NCBI GenBank assembly: GCA_958299035.1
Contig: CATQJL010000223.1
Coordinates: 68,865,006-68,929,005 of the forward strand
Length of the DNA stretch: 64,000 bases
From: Cylicocyclus nassatus
Taxonomy: Eukaryota; Nematoda; Chromadorea; Rhabditida; Strongylidae
Reading direction: 5' to 3'
Positions within the stretch are counted from its first letter, which is position 1. Each line of letters starts with the position of its first letter. Shown piece by piece: positions 1-11,329 of this stretch. The position numbers were made by a program, and so were the translations under genes. The notes under the pieces were generated by a model, which was not told where the DNA came from, did no database searches, and saw nothing but the letters and a program-made list of their open reading frames with translations.

Positions 1-228
1 TCTTCTACTTTGAGCATTTTGTGGTTGTATTCCATACATGTCAATATATCACTTGAATCCCTTGTTGTGACATCATAACCTCCACAGATTTACATATTTT
101 AGATTAGAAGACTATAGTTTATTGCAGAAAGTGGCTTTTTTGCAGTAACTAGCTTGTTTCGACTGCCTAGAAATACTATTTCTCGTTTGCTGTCACCCAA
201 TAGACTTTTTACAGAACTGCAAAACAAA

Positions 229-301
229 GTGGCAGCAACAGGACTCGAACCCTCGATCATCTGCTTCGTAGTCAGCTCCGTTGCCACTGCGCCACTGCCA
301 C
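229..301 (-). pseudogene. tRNA-Arg(ACG)-like relic or SINE head
   Basis: Read on the minus strand this 73-nt stretch has a fully paired 7-bp acceptor stem (GTGGCAG with CTGCCAC). It has an A-box-like TGGCGCAGTGG and a B-box-like GGTTCGAGTCC. The anticodon loop position reads CTACGAA, which would give anticodon ACG (Arg). The anticodon stem has two mismatched end pairs and the T stem relies on wobble or mismatched pairs, so I do not call a working tRNA. It may be a tRNA pseudogene or the pol III head of a SINE. No tail or target duplication was recognised. Confidence 0.55.
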
Positions 302-504
302 ACTGCTGCGTTATTCTAGCCTCGCTCATTACTGGGTGCGCTGGCTGCGCCGGAGGAAAATGGCCTCGTAACTCCCCCCACAAAACCGCTCGGCACCTAG
401 TGAAAGTAGTTTTGAGTTTGCCTTACGGAGGACGGTTTCCTAATATACAGCTCATTCCAAATGGCCACTTCGACCGAGTATCCTTCCCTTGTAAGCCCGA
501 AATT

Positions 505-815
505 CTCCTCGAAAGTGGCCCGAATACTACGGTAAGGCCCGGACGCCGCCCACACAGCAATATCGAACTGCAAAGCCAGAGTATGTATAGCACACGTCAT
601 GAGTGCAGGGTCCTGAAATAACTCTGCGTCTCTACCCTGCATCATCTCGTACTCGCCCGAGCCCACGGTGAGATCCGGGCAACTTGGGGGGGGGGGGGGG
701 ATTTGTAAACTGTGTAGACCCCCTTTCGTGCTGCAAACTTTGTCATCGTTTAGTTAGAGGGTCTACCACTACATTACCACAAAGCCAGGTGTCTGATGGG
801 ACGCTGCCTTCAAGA
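505..815. repeat. Dispersed repeat, copy 1 (pairs with 22700-23122)
   Basis: This block matches the block at about 22800-23130 in the same orientation, from AAAGTGGCCCGAATACTACG to AAGACGTC..AAATGTCAGA. It includes a 15-G run (686-700) that the second copy lacks. The right end GACGCTGCCTTCAA resembles the TTAA-type terminus of copy 2, but the left part is a different sequence, so this copy is chimeric or truncated. Minus-strand translation of both copies gives similar short peptides (..GEYEM..GRD.. then AVWAASGP.RSIRATF). This may be an old coding piece, but I do not recognise a family. Confidence 0.6.
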
Positions 816-1358
816 CGTCTTAAATGTCAGATTGCTGAAAACAGCGCCATGTTGAGTGATGCTTTGAAATGGTTCGCTTTGTTAACCAGTTTGAGACAAA
901 GCTATACTGATAAAGCATCTGTAAAATCCAAAGATGTTGTAACAAATGATGAGTCATATTCACTTACATCCCTCTGCTCCCTTGTAATTTTGCAAATTAT
1001 CTTTTAAAACATCACAACCATTACAGCAGCACAGCAAATCCGAGTCCACTCTTATTGCCAGGGAAAACTCTTTGAGTTTTATTTGTTAACCCAATAGATG
1101 CCGAGGGTGAGCTCATCCTTTCCGCAGTTCGAGATGTGAGGTCAGGTAAAGCTTACCTTCATTGCGTTTGGTGACTGCTGGTGGAACATGAAACAGCATG
1201 TCAAGATCAAAAAGTGCGATTTGAGCAAAGCAGATTGTAAGATGCAGGTAACCTTTCAACGCAAATCTTCTTAGAAGCGCTCCTTTGATCATGTTGGTTG
1301 GATAGCAATAGCATTTCAAACTAAGCAAAAACATCAACATTCCATCTTAGACGTGTCT
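816..1358. other. No recognisable gene
   Basis: AT-rich sequence with only short open frames. I see no conserved motif, repeat partner or RNA structure here. Confidence 0.5.
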
Positions 1359-2289
1359 AGATACCGTTGCGTGGCCATATCTCGCTTCAGAGTAAATAAA
1401 CTCTAAATCCAAAGATACCATTCGACTCAGCTCAGCGATTCTGATATTTTGGAGGTGGAGGTACGCTAGGTACACGCTGCAAAGCCAATTGCACGGGTAC
1501 GTCTGAAGCTCTGCATAGAAGACTTATTCGATGTGCTTATTACAAAAATATTCTTCTTTCGTTGCCATGGTGGCGTACTGTAGAGTTAGGGTTAAACAAC
1601 GATGAGGATCAATTTTCACACATATATGTTCGAAAATTTGCTCGGTGTTATAAAATGCGCTAGCTATAGTAAACTTACTCATTCGGCAATGGAGGCGGGT
1701 ACGATAGGTGTCCTGTAGTTTACCAATTTTAACGAATCTTTCCAGGTTTTTGCTCAAAAGGATTACTCAGTGCGCTGGTTACATACTTTGACATAGGCTA
1801 AAATACGGTAGGTATACTAAGGAGGTTATTTTGTGGAATCTCTTCGAAATTTCCAAAATGTCACCCACAGCTAATGCGTGTAATCACCGCACTGAGCAAC
1901 TCATTCAAGCAGAAATTTGAAAAGATTTGCACCATCATACACCTACCGTATTCGCCTCCATTGCCAAATGCATTTATTATAATCAGCGCACTTGATCGCC
2001 CCACTAAGCAAAATTTCGAACATATATATGTGCAAAAATTGGCTTTAACAGTACACTTGCCGTAACTCTACATATACCACTGCAACAAATAAATGTTACT
2101 TTTGCAATGAGCACATCGAATAAGCCCTCTATGCAGAATTTCAGAGTATCCGTGTAAATTGACTTTCTCCCGTTACCTACCGTACTCCCACTTCCAGTAT
2201 ATCAAAAAATGCTACGCGCCGAGTTGAGTCAAAGGTTGTCTTGGAGATTTCGTCCACTCCGAAGCGAGAAATGGCCACGCTACCGTGAT
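1359..2289. repeat. Decayed palindromic element, about 0.93 kb
   Basis: The two ends are inverted copies: CCGTTGCGTGGCCATATCTC at the left and its complement near 2255-2288 (GAAATGGCCACGCTACCG). Further matching blocks run inward, including TTCGAACATATATATG and CTTATTCGATGTGC, both of which recur in inverse orientation. The arms differ by many substitutions, so the element is old. Short open frames in the arms are by-products. The exact target duplication is unclear. Confidence 0.7.
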
Positions 2290-3054
2290 GTCCTACTTCA
2301 ATTCGCGTCTTTTTTTCAAAAAATTCGAGCGGTATTCTAGTCGCAGGTGTTGCGAAGACTTGTAGTAGTGTAAGATCCGAAAGCAGAAGGCTTTGATCTC
2401 ATCTTTACAAGAATAACTGCCTTCTATGTCGACGCACACAATGTACAAGATTCGATGAAATAATAGAAGATATTCTTTATGGATAAAGAAGCTCATCATA
2501 ATGGCAATTATAAAATAGGAAAAAACTGTCTTTCATGACTCATTAGGTAGGTTTTTTGAGCACTGATTTTTTATACCCTAACAGCTTTGTTGTTTGCAAA
2601 TGACTTTCATTCTATACTAGCCGACGTCCCCGATCCAGTGGGTAAACCGCACAGCATGGTTATCAAGAATTTTGTAACTCGCAATTCGTCTCTTTCTCTT
2701 CATTCTTAATTTTTTTCAAGAGATTAATTTCTTTCTTTCTTTCCTGCTCCTGATTTCCAGCGCCCCCGTAGTTTGTCCTCCTTCTTGATCGCCTCTTTTC
2801 GTAAAACCACATCGCCCTCGCCATGAAATGTGAATGGTCTTTACCGCTTCTTCTACTTTACTTTGGGGAAATGATTCGATGAATTATGTAATTCACATCA
2901 AATCGATAGAAAAACCCCAGCGAATCGCTGCGAAAACTATCCTATCTTTTGCGCCGTGGCTTGCTTATAGGGAAGAAAATTTCAGTTTCTTCGGTTACAC
3001 ACAAAGGAGATAAGTCACAAGCATCCAATCAGGCAAAGTTACAGTTGAGTTTTA
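2290..3054. other. No recognisable gene
   Basis: Mostly T-rich, low-information sequence. The phrase ACTAGCCGACGTCCCC near 2616 resembles the start of the ACTAG retroposons at 26046 and 27768, but nothing after it confirms this. Confidence 0.4.
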
Positions 3055-4035
3055 TTCATGTGTGCATTGCACACACCGTCCATCTTTGGCGTCCTCAATT
3101 TCAATTTGCAATTGCAAAAACGAGAGAGACTGGTTGATTATTATAGTTTACATCATTCTAAGATGTAGAACCTAAAAAGGAAAGAAAACATCAAGAACAC
3201 ATCGAAAATATTAGGTTGAACCGAAAGTTCTGTCGCACCATTTTCAAAAAATCATAACTTCTTTCCGTCACGGTGATTTTGCGCAATTCAAATTTTGTCA
3301 GAAAGCGTAAGGCATGTAGTTTCTAAAAGCTCCCTAGGGAGTTTCCGACATGCTTAGGTGGCAGAGATAAAAATGAAAGGACGAGATCATCCGAAATTCG
3401 GAATTTTTAAGCAAGAATTCTAAAAATTCAGAAACTGTGCGAAAAAATCCAGAAAAGCCATTATCCTAATTTTTCTTATATTTGATTACTAACTGAGTCA
3501 AGTTTGTGCTCATCGAGCCCTTCTTTCAAAAGTTATGTATTTTTGAAAAAAAATGCCGGAAAATCATTTTCCTAAGGATTCCTAAGAAATCGATTTTTCA
3601 GCATTATTTTTCAAAAAATCATAACTTTTGAAAGAAGAGCTCGATCAGCACAAACTTGACTCAGATAGTAATCAAATGTAGGAAAAATTAGGATAATGGC
3701 TTTTCTGGGTTTTATCGCACTGTTTCTGAATTTTTTAGAATTCTTGCTTAAAAATTCCGAATTTCGGATGATCTTGTTCTTTCATTTTTATCTCTGCCAC
3801 CTGAGCATGTCGGAAACTCCCTAGGGAGCTTTTAGAAACTACATGCTTTACGCTTTCAGACAAAATTTGAATTGCGCAAAATCGTCGTGACCGAAAGAAT
3901 TATGATTTTTTGAAAATTGTGCGACAGAACTTTCGGTTCAACCTAATACTAACCGGAAGGGTTGTCTCCTTCAACAATTCACCAGGATGGGAACGCCAAA
4001 GGTGGACAGTGTGTACAATGACACAAATGATCATA
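3055..4035. repeat. Older inverted repeat interrupted by a MITE
   Basis: Left arm (about 3055-3105: TTCATGTGTGCATTGCACAC, then CCGTCCATCTTTGGCGTCC) pairs with right arm (about 3985-4035: GGAACGCCAAAGGTGGACAG, then TGTGTACAATGACAC). The spacer is occupied mainly by the mariner-type palindrome at 3211-3946. The order of events is therefore an older fold-back followed by a MITE insertion in its loop. Confidence 0.6.
3211..3946. mobile_element. Mariner-type palindromic MITE, 736 bp
   Basis: The element begins TTAGGTTGAACCGAAAGTTC and ends with the exact complement, flanked by TA on both sides (3209-3210 and 3947-3948). The arms are near-identical over more than 300 bp and meet near 3590. TTAGGTTG termini with a TA duplication are typical of the Tc1/mariner superfamily. 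There is no transposase, so the element is non-autonomous. High arm identity suggests fairly recent formation or arm correction. Confidence 0.9.
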
Positions 4036-4887
4036 TGAAGTGAATCGACTGTGATTTGAATGAATATACTGAAAACATATACCTGAAAAGCGTATATCAG
4101 AAGTATCAGAAATGCTTTAGATTGAATTGAGTGTTTCTACTTTTCATCTCTTTCTGTGAGCTATTTTTGCCTAAGCGAAGAATTTCTCAGTGGAAAAATA
4201 TTTGTGGAGAAAAATATGTTATATCTTCCTCGTACAAAATTTTATCATGATCGCACCATTTTAGAGTCTTTTCGAGCGGTACCGAAAATGTGGATAAGTG
4301 GCTAAGAAAATGGCAGTCAAAAGAAGCAGCGCTGAGGAGGTTAAAGAAACAGGTTGTGTAGTGGAGTGCCTATACGTTTGAAGGATAAAGTTGCAGACAA
4401 TGAGAAGCAGCAAGCCTCAAATAACGTTGCTCGATTAAGTATCGATCTGAAAAATCAAAATCAGGATCTTGGAGGCCAAAAACTGCTATTTAGTGTAGAC
4501 GTGGTGCAGAGAAGAAAAACAGCATGAACTGTTGGGAATCTTTTGGGTAAGGGAAGTGTTGCTCCGTAACATGACGAGTTTAGAGCAAAGAGGTCTGCAT
4601 TAATTTAAGGAAATCCGTATGCAACCTAGATACGAACCATTTTTTGATTCTCTGTTGACACATGTTGAAATCGTAAGAAGATATGCGGACAAATAACAAG
4701 ACTAAAGTCTGCGGTGTTTTAGCAGAGTACATGCAAAACAGACGTAGGGTCTTTCCAAATTATTTCAGAGAGAATTCTACGCGGTTGCTCCCGAAATTCG
4801 TTTTTGTCATTCCTATAAATTTCAGAATCAAAAATACTCTATAGTTCAACAGCTTTTTCTTCACTCATGCGTTGTGAATGTGCTACC
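4036..4887. other. Unassigned, possible coding remnant
   Basis: No repeat partner found. Around 4270-4700 several short frames give charged peptides (for example ENVDKWLRKWQSKEAALRRLKKQ) broken by stops. This is weak evidence for a decayed coding sequence of unknown family. Confidence 0.25.
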
Positions 4888-5428
4888 TACCCTTTGATTC
4901 GAATGGGGTGGCGGCTAGAAGGCGAGGCTTTGTGACCCAATCAAGGCTGCTCGATCCCGCGACGCAGTCGCGGTCTCTTTCGCGCTCGTGCTCTCTGATC
5001 ATTTTCTAGCCTTAAAGGCAGCGTCCAGGCAAGTCTGGACCTATGGGGATTTTACGTGGAAAGTACTTTTGGGGCCCTAACTAAGGCACTGCCCAAGCGG
5101 CAGCTCAGGTAGTGCCCTAACGCCTGAGATACTCCCCTCGAAACTGGACCCCGCGACCGTGTTTTGCATGGATTCATGGCGCAAAGCGTGGATCCTGGCG
5201 CGAAACTGCCATGAATCCATGCAAATACGTTCGCGGGGGCCAGTTTCGAGGGGAATACCTCAGCCATTAGAGCGCTACCTGAGCTGCTGCTTGGGCAGTG
5301 CCTTAGTTAGGGCCCCAAAAATACTTTCCACGTAAAAGCCCCATAGGTCCAGATCTGCCTGGACGCAGCCTTTAACTACATCACGAAACCCCGCCTTCCA
5401 GCCGCCAATCCAGTTGAATCAAAGGGTA
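4888..5428. mobile_element. TA-type MITE (CCCTTTGATTC family), copy A, interrupted
   Basis: The terminal inverted repeat CCCTTTGATTC..TGG..GGCGGCT appears at both ends, and TA sits at both ends (TA|CCC and GGG|TA). About 170 bp of this sequence form the original MITE. A 356-bp second element (5016-5371) sits inside it at a TTAA. Three sister copies lie at 6248, 39819 and 46555. The interior has GC-rich phrases such as CGCGACGCAGTCGCGGTC. Confidence 0.85.
5016..5371. mobile_element. TTAA-type palindromic MITE nested in copy A
   Basis: Long inverted arms begin AGGCAGCGTCCAGGCA and AGGCTGCGTCCAGGCA, and the match continues for about 95 bp (TGGGGCTTTTACGTGG, GGGGCCCTAACTAAGG). TTAA flanks both ends (5012-5015, 5372-5375). 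The sister MITE at 6248 keeps a single TTAA at the same place (about 6364), which shows the empty target. A TTAA target duplication is characteristic of piggyBac-like elements. The termini do not start with the usual CCY, so the superfamily is an inference. Confidence 0.8.
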
Positions 5429-5551
5429 CTTCTGGTTGGATCTTACCTAAGAGCGTCCGATTCTGAAGTCGGCACGACCCACAGAAGCGTGTTTTTTGAT
5501 ATGATTTTGGCATTACCAGATGATTGGATAGCGCTCTGCATATGCTCTGCT

Positions 5552-5808
5552 CACTGGCGGTCACAAGATTTCGGACCGGGGGGGGGGCGGCAAATTTTTT
5601 TCAAATGAAGGTGCGTGGCATAAGCCACGCCCCCGAAAATCTTTTTAACAAGGCTAATTTGAATTTTTAAAAATTTTAAAAAATTATTTTAAATATTTAC
5701 AAGAATAAGCAAGTCACTTGCACATTTTTATAACCCATGTAAGTAAATTTCAAAAATTTTGCGACCCATTCTTGGGGGGGGGGGGAGGGGGAGCTCGATC
5801 CGCCGCTG
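5552..5808. mobile_element. hAT-type MITE, 257 bp
   Basis: The ends are CACTGGCGG and CCGCCGCTG, flanked by a perfect 8-bp target duplication GCTCTGCT (5544-5551 and 5809-5816). The interior (G-run, AAATTTTTTTC, GCGTGGC.TAAGCCACGCC, AAAAATTATTTTAA, CACTTGCACATTTTTAT) matches the element at 61904-62249, so both are one family. Eight-base duplications are the hAT hallmark. Poly-G runs at 5578-5587 and 5774-5785 lie inside both ends. Confidence 0.88.
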
Positions 5809-5984
5809 GCTCTGCTATCACTGCAAGATTCGGTCTTTCCTGTTGAACATTTCTCAAGTTTTCATATGGCAACAAAAAATCGAAAAATGCGTTGCATCGA
5901 AATTATTTTTCATAAAGCCTCCTTGCTCTAAATCGTGATCCGCACTACCGCTCTTCATTGACTGCAGCCTTATCTTTTGAGTTT

Positions 5985-6945
5985 ATGAGCACTCTACTAC
6001 ACACCCTATTTATTCAAATCCTCCAGCTTCCTACCTCTTTGCTGCCTTTACTTATTTTTTAAAAGGGGGCCTTCGAGATACGCTAAAAAGGTATGTGATA
6101 TTTTTTTACAACGTAAAGCAAACACACTGTCCACCGCAAACATTTTCTGCTTCGTAGCATTTCTACTTTTGCAGAGTTAATGTCACAAGCTGGGAGAACA
6201 CGAAATTGCTAGTTTAGGATTTCATTTGCCCGCGCTGCAATTCTATACCCTTTGCTTCAACCAGATTGGCTGATGGTAGGCGGAAATCCATGATTCAGGG
6301 ACTGCTCGCGTCCGCGACGCAGACTGCGCCTCCCTCGCGAACATTCTCTGATCATTTTCTAGCCTTAATTAGGTCACAGAACCCATCCTTCAGCCGCCGA
6401 TTGGTTGAAGCAAAGGGTGCATAATTTCAGCATGAGATATGAACTTAAAGCGTACTGAACCAATGCTTGAGAATTAACCAATGTGACGAATCGCAAAATA
6501 CAATCTTTGCTCTTATAGTTGCAAATACGATGAGTTGTTTTTCATACCTATAGAGAATTGTTCTTAGTTCTTAATTATCCTTATCTTTATGCATTTTGCA
6601 GCTTGAAATAAAAGTGAGATCGAAATCGTTGACTTTCGAGACCATCTAACATCTCGCTCAGAAAACACATCTAGTACAACACCAACATTCTGTAGATAGA
6701 TTACGCGCTATCACCCACTTCATACAAAACCCATTATACCATCGTATTGATGCACCAATATTTCCTCTGTGTGATAAACTTGAGAACTTTTTTTCGCATT
6801 AATTCGTGAGAATCTGTGTGTTTGCAAATGCTACTGGGTTTCCTTTTTCTAACTAAGCTCATATCTTTAAATCCCCTGCGCTTTTATAACCCCCCTCCCC
6901 CCTCTTCCGTCTCAGGGCGCCTCCTTCATAACACATCTTGAAAGG
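5985..6945. repeat. Duplicated segment, copy 1 (pairs with 63150-64000)
   Basis: The sequence matches 63150-63960 in direct orientation, for example CCTCTTTGCTGCCTT, CATTTTGCAGC, TCGAGACCA.CTAACAT and AATCTGTGTG.TTGCA. The extra length in this copy is explained by the 170-bp MITE at 6248-6417, which is absent from the other copy. TTTTGCAG and TTTTCAG before purine-rich tracts look like nematode splice acceptors, but no conserved protein follows. The function is unknown. Confidence 0.75.
6248..6417. mobile_element. TA-type MITE (CCCTTTGATTC family), copy B
   Basis: The ends are CCCTTTGCTTCAACC and GGTTGAAGCAAAGGG. TA precedes the left end, and the right flank has decayed to TG. The interior GCGTCCGCGACGCAGACTGC and TGATCATTTTCTAGCCTTAA matches copy A. 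The paralogous segment at 63431 lacks it (CAATTGTATGTTTTCAGCATG), which provides the pre-insertion site. Confidence 0.88.
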
Positions 6946-7896
6946 GTGTGCAACAGGTCTCAAATGAAACATCTCCTGCAAATTTTCAGCGTTTGTTTTG
7001 AAGAAAATCGCAGATCACAGAGCCAGCGGTGAAACGAGCTAGGAAGAGGTGACAGTTACCAATAAGAGTATAATTATAATTTTGCTAAAACTGGTAAGAA
7101 ACGTGGCTTGGCGTACGTCATGGCGTTCTGGGTATCTGATATCACCACAAAAATATTCTCCCTTGTTTTGCGCCTATGTTTAATTCCTAATCCTGTGCCA
7201 CAGATTCAAGAAAGCTTCTCCTATCTTATAAAATAATTTATAGAATGAGTAACACCACGTGCTTTGACCTCTTTGAGTAATTTTTCAAGCGTATGTCCTG
7301 CTTTCTGATTTAGAAGATGATGTTTTCAAGCTTTTTTGCGAAAAGCCTGCACGTTGAAGTAAATGATACAGTTCCATACTGAGAGGCAGCTGCAACTCAG
7401 AACCAGTAAACTCTCTCGACGATTATATGATTAATTCACTGGTCAACTATACCTAGTTATGACTCGATAAGCTTGATATTCATCAGAGCTATGTTTACAA
7501 CGAGTGGCATAAACATCTGCCACAGATGGGAGTACGAAGCGCACTCGTTCGTCAAAAGTGTGCATCAGTCGTTCTCTCACAAAAATATGTATAATATTAC
7601 ACTCGGAGAATGTTGTCCTCAAGCGAAAATGTTGAGCTTAATGAAATTCACTACCAAATTTGAATGACTTGTACTTTCATTTTGTCGAAGCCAAGCATAT
7701 GAGCATCAAAGTCTAATAAAAGTCCCCCATTTTGAGTAGCTTTTATAAAAGTGCTTCTCCCGCACTTTGTTTGATTTTGATGAATTTAGCTGTAGTCAAT
7801 GTTTGTTGATTTTTGATCGAAAAAATTGGCTAATTTGAATCATTGATGAAAAGTGTTGGAAAAAACCTCGTTTTTCGCTATGCCTTCGCTGCAATC
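6946..7896. other. No recognisable gene
   Basis: Several short open frames but no conserved motif. The partner copy, if it continues, lies beyond the right edge of the window. A short open frame (7473-7667) is not supported by anything else. Confidence 0.35.
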
Positions 7897-7898
7897 TA

Positions 7899-8839
7899 TC
7901 AGGTTGGCTCGAAAGTTCTCGGACATTTTCAGACTAGATGTGTTATTTCTCGAAACATGTACTATGTACATCCAAAAAAAACTATTTGATAGAGCAAAGC
8001 AAGCTCTACAAGATGATGTGCATAAATTCGCACCAGCTTTGACCCATCGTAAGTTTGCATTTAGAATCTGAGTCGTACTGAAAGCTTGAAAAATCGGGAA
8101 AAATTCATATCTTTGTTCAAAAAATTTTTACGAAATTCCAACTTGCTCATACAAATCGCATACTACATTGGGCATCCATATGTACCGTTCCTGTATTTTT
8201 TCCTCATCTAGATATCAAGAAAACGAAAATTTTCATGCTTATATGAAAACGAAGCTGTGCTGTTTCCACCCACGGTAATTGTATTGTACAGGCTCTTAAA
8301 AGTATAAGCATAAATTTGTAGCTTTCTGCAAGCCATGGTTTTCGAAAAGTATTGATTTAGCATGGAATTGAGCTCTTCACCAAAGCGGAGGATAGCTCAA
8401 TTCGGTAATTTTTGAAAACTAAGGCCTGTAAAAAGCTGAAAATTTAGTGTTATATTAATCAAGAGCTTGTAGTATACAATTACTACGTTTTTGTAAGCAT
8501 AAGAACTTTCATTTTCTCGATTTATAAGAAATATACAGCAGCGGTACATATGTGTCTGATGTGGTGTGATTTGCGTGAGCGAGTTGGAGATCTGTAGAAT
8601 TTTCTTTGAACGAAGATACGAATTTTTCCCAATTTTTCGAGTCTTCATTACGACACTCAGATTCTGAATATAAACTTACAGTGGGTCGAAGCTGGTGCGA
8701 ACATTTGCATACCTTCCTGTAGAGCTTGCTTTGCTCCATTGTATGGTTATCTCTATCGGATATACATGCATTAGGTTTCAAAAAATAGAATATTTCGTCT
8801 GAAATGTCCATGAAACCAAGAACTTTGGAGCCAACCTAA
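7899..8839. mobile_element. Mariner-type palindromic MITE, 941 bp
   Basis: The ends are TCAGGTTGGCTCGAAAGTTC and its complement ..AACTTTGGAGCCAACCTAA, with TA on both sides (7897-7898, 8840-8841). The arms share GATAGAGCAAAGCAAGCTC, TCGCACCAGCTT and AAAAATTCATATC. The same internal words occur in the MITE at 26045-26478, linking the families. Open frames at 7853-8071 and on the reverse strand arise from the arms. Confidence 0.85.
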
Positions 8840-8841
8840 TA

Positions 8842-9529
8842 TCAAAAAAGATCTTATGAAATTTGACAAAACTCGGCTGTTACGCATTGTTCCTACTATG
8901 CCTGCATTTGGACCTGCCGTAATAAGAAGAGTTAGATGCTAGCAAGCTTACAAAGCTTATTTTTGAAACCAACGTTTGCGCTGATTCTCAGTTTTTTTTT
9001 GCTTTATTTGTGCCTTCCCATAACGCCGATTTTGAATAAGAAGCTTAGCAGAAATCTCTTCAAGAATTTCTTTCTGAAATCTTCCGAGAGCTTAGAAGAG
9101 TGAACCAAACGCTAATCATGTAGAATGAAGCATGATCCTTTAAAGGAGTTCGCACCAAAATTGGGGTAAAGCAGGTCTTTACACATTTCGTTATATTACC
9201 CCCTAAACAGCCGACCGCCCCAGTCCTACCCGATCCGAGCCTTTCTACGCAGAGGTGCGATAGTCAAAGCCGAGTCTCCGTCTACCTTCACTTTTGAGCT
9301 GGTACTGGGCGACCACCTTCACTTTTGGGTTTTGGAATTTTTTGCTGAAGCCAAAAAAGGAAAATAAGCAAAACGAACACAAAAGAAAGTATTGAGAGCA
9401 TATTTCCATGTGGTTCACTTTTAAGAACTCGCCGTCGCCTACTGCGAGCACCTGAAGGCCATTCCGACATGGTTTTACGATAGAGCAAAGCTTCATGATG
9501 ACTTCGGATAACTGAAGAGCTCTAATCCA
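8842..9529. other. Intervening sequence with a repeated CCTTCACTTTT phrase
   Basis: No gene recognised. 9285-9345 contains CTACCTTCACTTTTGAGCTGG and CCACCTTCACTTTTGGG, and similar wording recurs at 11335-11405. This marks a low-copy repeat flanking the fold-back at 9530 on both sides in the same orientation. Confidence 0.4.
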
Positions 9530-11015
9530 ACGGTCCTCTTTAGGGCCAATAACTGTGACCCAACGGCCCTCTTTGAGGCCACAAATACAATGAGTACAAC
9601 TGCATAAATATTTTAAATAAATTAAAGAAATAGTGTATTTGTGAGTGATACTCAGCTAGACTTTATGTGTTTTATTAAGTACATTTTGTTCTGAAGTACT
9701 GCGAAGAAAGTAGGTCGATCCAGGCAGTAACCGCCGAGAAACAGAATTTCGAATGATAAAATAATAAAAAATTATGCGATGATTCCACTGTTATGAATCT
9801 GCTGCTTGAAGATGTCAGCAATTGCAACTTCATAGGTTTTAAAGGGTAAGTGTTATTCTACCAGACAGTTAAAAAATCAGTTTGAGAGGAGTGGCCGCTG
9901 AGAACGAGAATTTTGAAAAATCACGCGATTTTAGATTGCTTGGTGACAGCTGACATTTGAACTCTTATAAGTCCGGACTTTGAAGTTGATTACATAGGTT
10001 TTGTAGAGTGAAATTTGCTCTATCAGAATATGTCTTAGCTGTAAAGATCCATTGAAACATCGCCGAGATCCAGGCTCTTGAAAAAGCAGGTAAAAAACCG
10101 TTTTTCAACATTCAACAGCTCATAACTTTTTCAGAACTGCATGAATCATGCTGAGACTTTATACGTTGGATTCTCCTCTTCAAGAGCTTTCAGGTGATAT
10201 ATAGTATATGGGGGTTTCGCGCCTCTCACGGCATATGCCCGGGGTGGAGTCTTTTCATCACAAAGTCTCCACTGGCGGCCTCCAGCCATTACATCGAAAT
10301 GGGCGAGGTGGAGAATTAGTGGTGAAAAGTCTCCACCTTGGGTTAGAGCGCAAGAAATACCGAATCCCCCACATATTATATATCATCTGAAAGCTCTCGA
10401 AGAGGAGAATTCAACCTATGAAGTCGCAACATGCATGCAATTCTGAAGAAGTTGTGAGCTGTTGAATCCTAAAAAGCGATTTTCACCTGTTTCTTTAAGA
10501 GCCTGAATCTCGGCGGAGTTTGGATGGATCATATGAGTGAGACATATTCTGTTAGGGCAAACCTTACTCTACAGAACCTATGAAGTCTTAACATTGCACA
10601 CCTTCACATTCCAGATTTATAGGAATCCAAGCGTCAGCTGTCACTAAGCAACCTAAAACCGCTTAATTTTTCAAAATTCTCGCTCGGTGGCCACTGCTCA
10701 ATTGACATAATTCCTTCGCTGTCTGGTAGAACAACATCTACCCTTTAAAACCTATAAACTCGCAATTGCTGACATCTTCAACGCCCAGATTTATAACAGT
10801 GGAAATTTCGCATGTTTTCTGTCATTTTATCATTCGAAATCTGGTTGTCGGCGATTACCGCCGACCTATTTTCTTCGCAGTAACTTATAACAAAATTTAC
10901 TTGAATACGTACAGTCTAGCCGATTTTTACTGACAAATACACCATTTGATCAACACTATTTCAAATAGGCTCTAAAGAGGGCCGTTGCGTCACAGTTGCC
11001 CCTAAGAGCACTAAT
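9530..11015. repeat. Long palindromic element, about 1.5 kb
   Basis: The ends contain AACTGTGACCCAACGGCCCT at the left and the complement (GGGCCGTTGCGTCACAGTT) at the right. Matching inverted blocks run inward: TAACCGCCGAGAAACAGA with its counterpart near 10850, TAAAGGGTAAGTGTTATTCT with 10730-10750, and GAATTCTCCTCTT with 10405. The centre lies near 10280. Many differences between arms make it older than the 3.2 kb and 48.6 kb palindromes. The target duplication is not resolved. Confidence 0.8.
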
Positions 11016-11329
11016 GAAGTAGAACTTTGAAATTTATCAAGAAGCTTTGTTTTCCGAATTTGTGGGAAGTGCTGAGGCTTAGTTGCGTCCATGCCAGTAT
11101 GGCCTTCGGGTGCTCACAGTAGGCTACGGCGAGTCCTAATAGTAAAATGAGCGCGAAAAGAGCTTTATTACCCTTTAAACTTGTTTTTCTTATTTTTCCA
11201 TTTTATTAGTCAATGAGAAAGCTATGAAGCAAAAATTTTTTTTGCGAAAGTGACGTCGAGCTGTGCTTCCCCCCCCCCCCCCCGACATCGACCTTCAAAT
11301 CTCCTCCCCCCCCCCCCTGTCGAAGTTCT

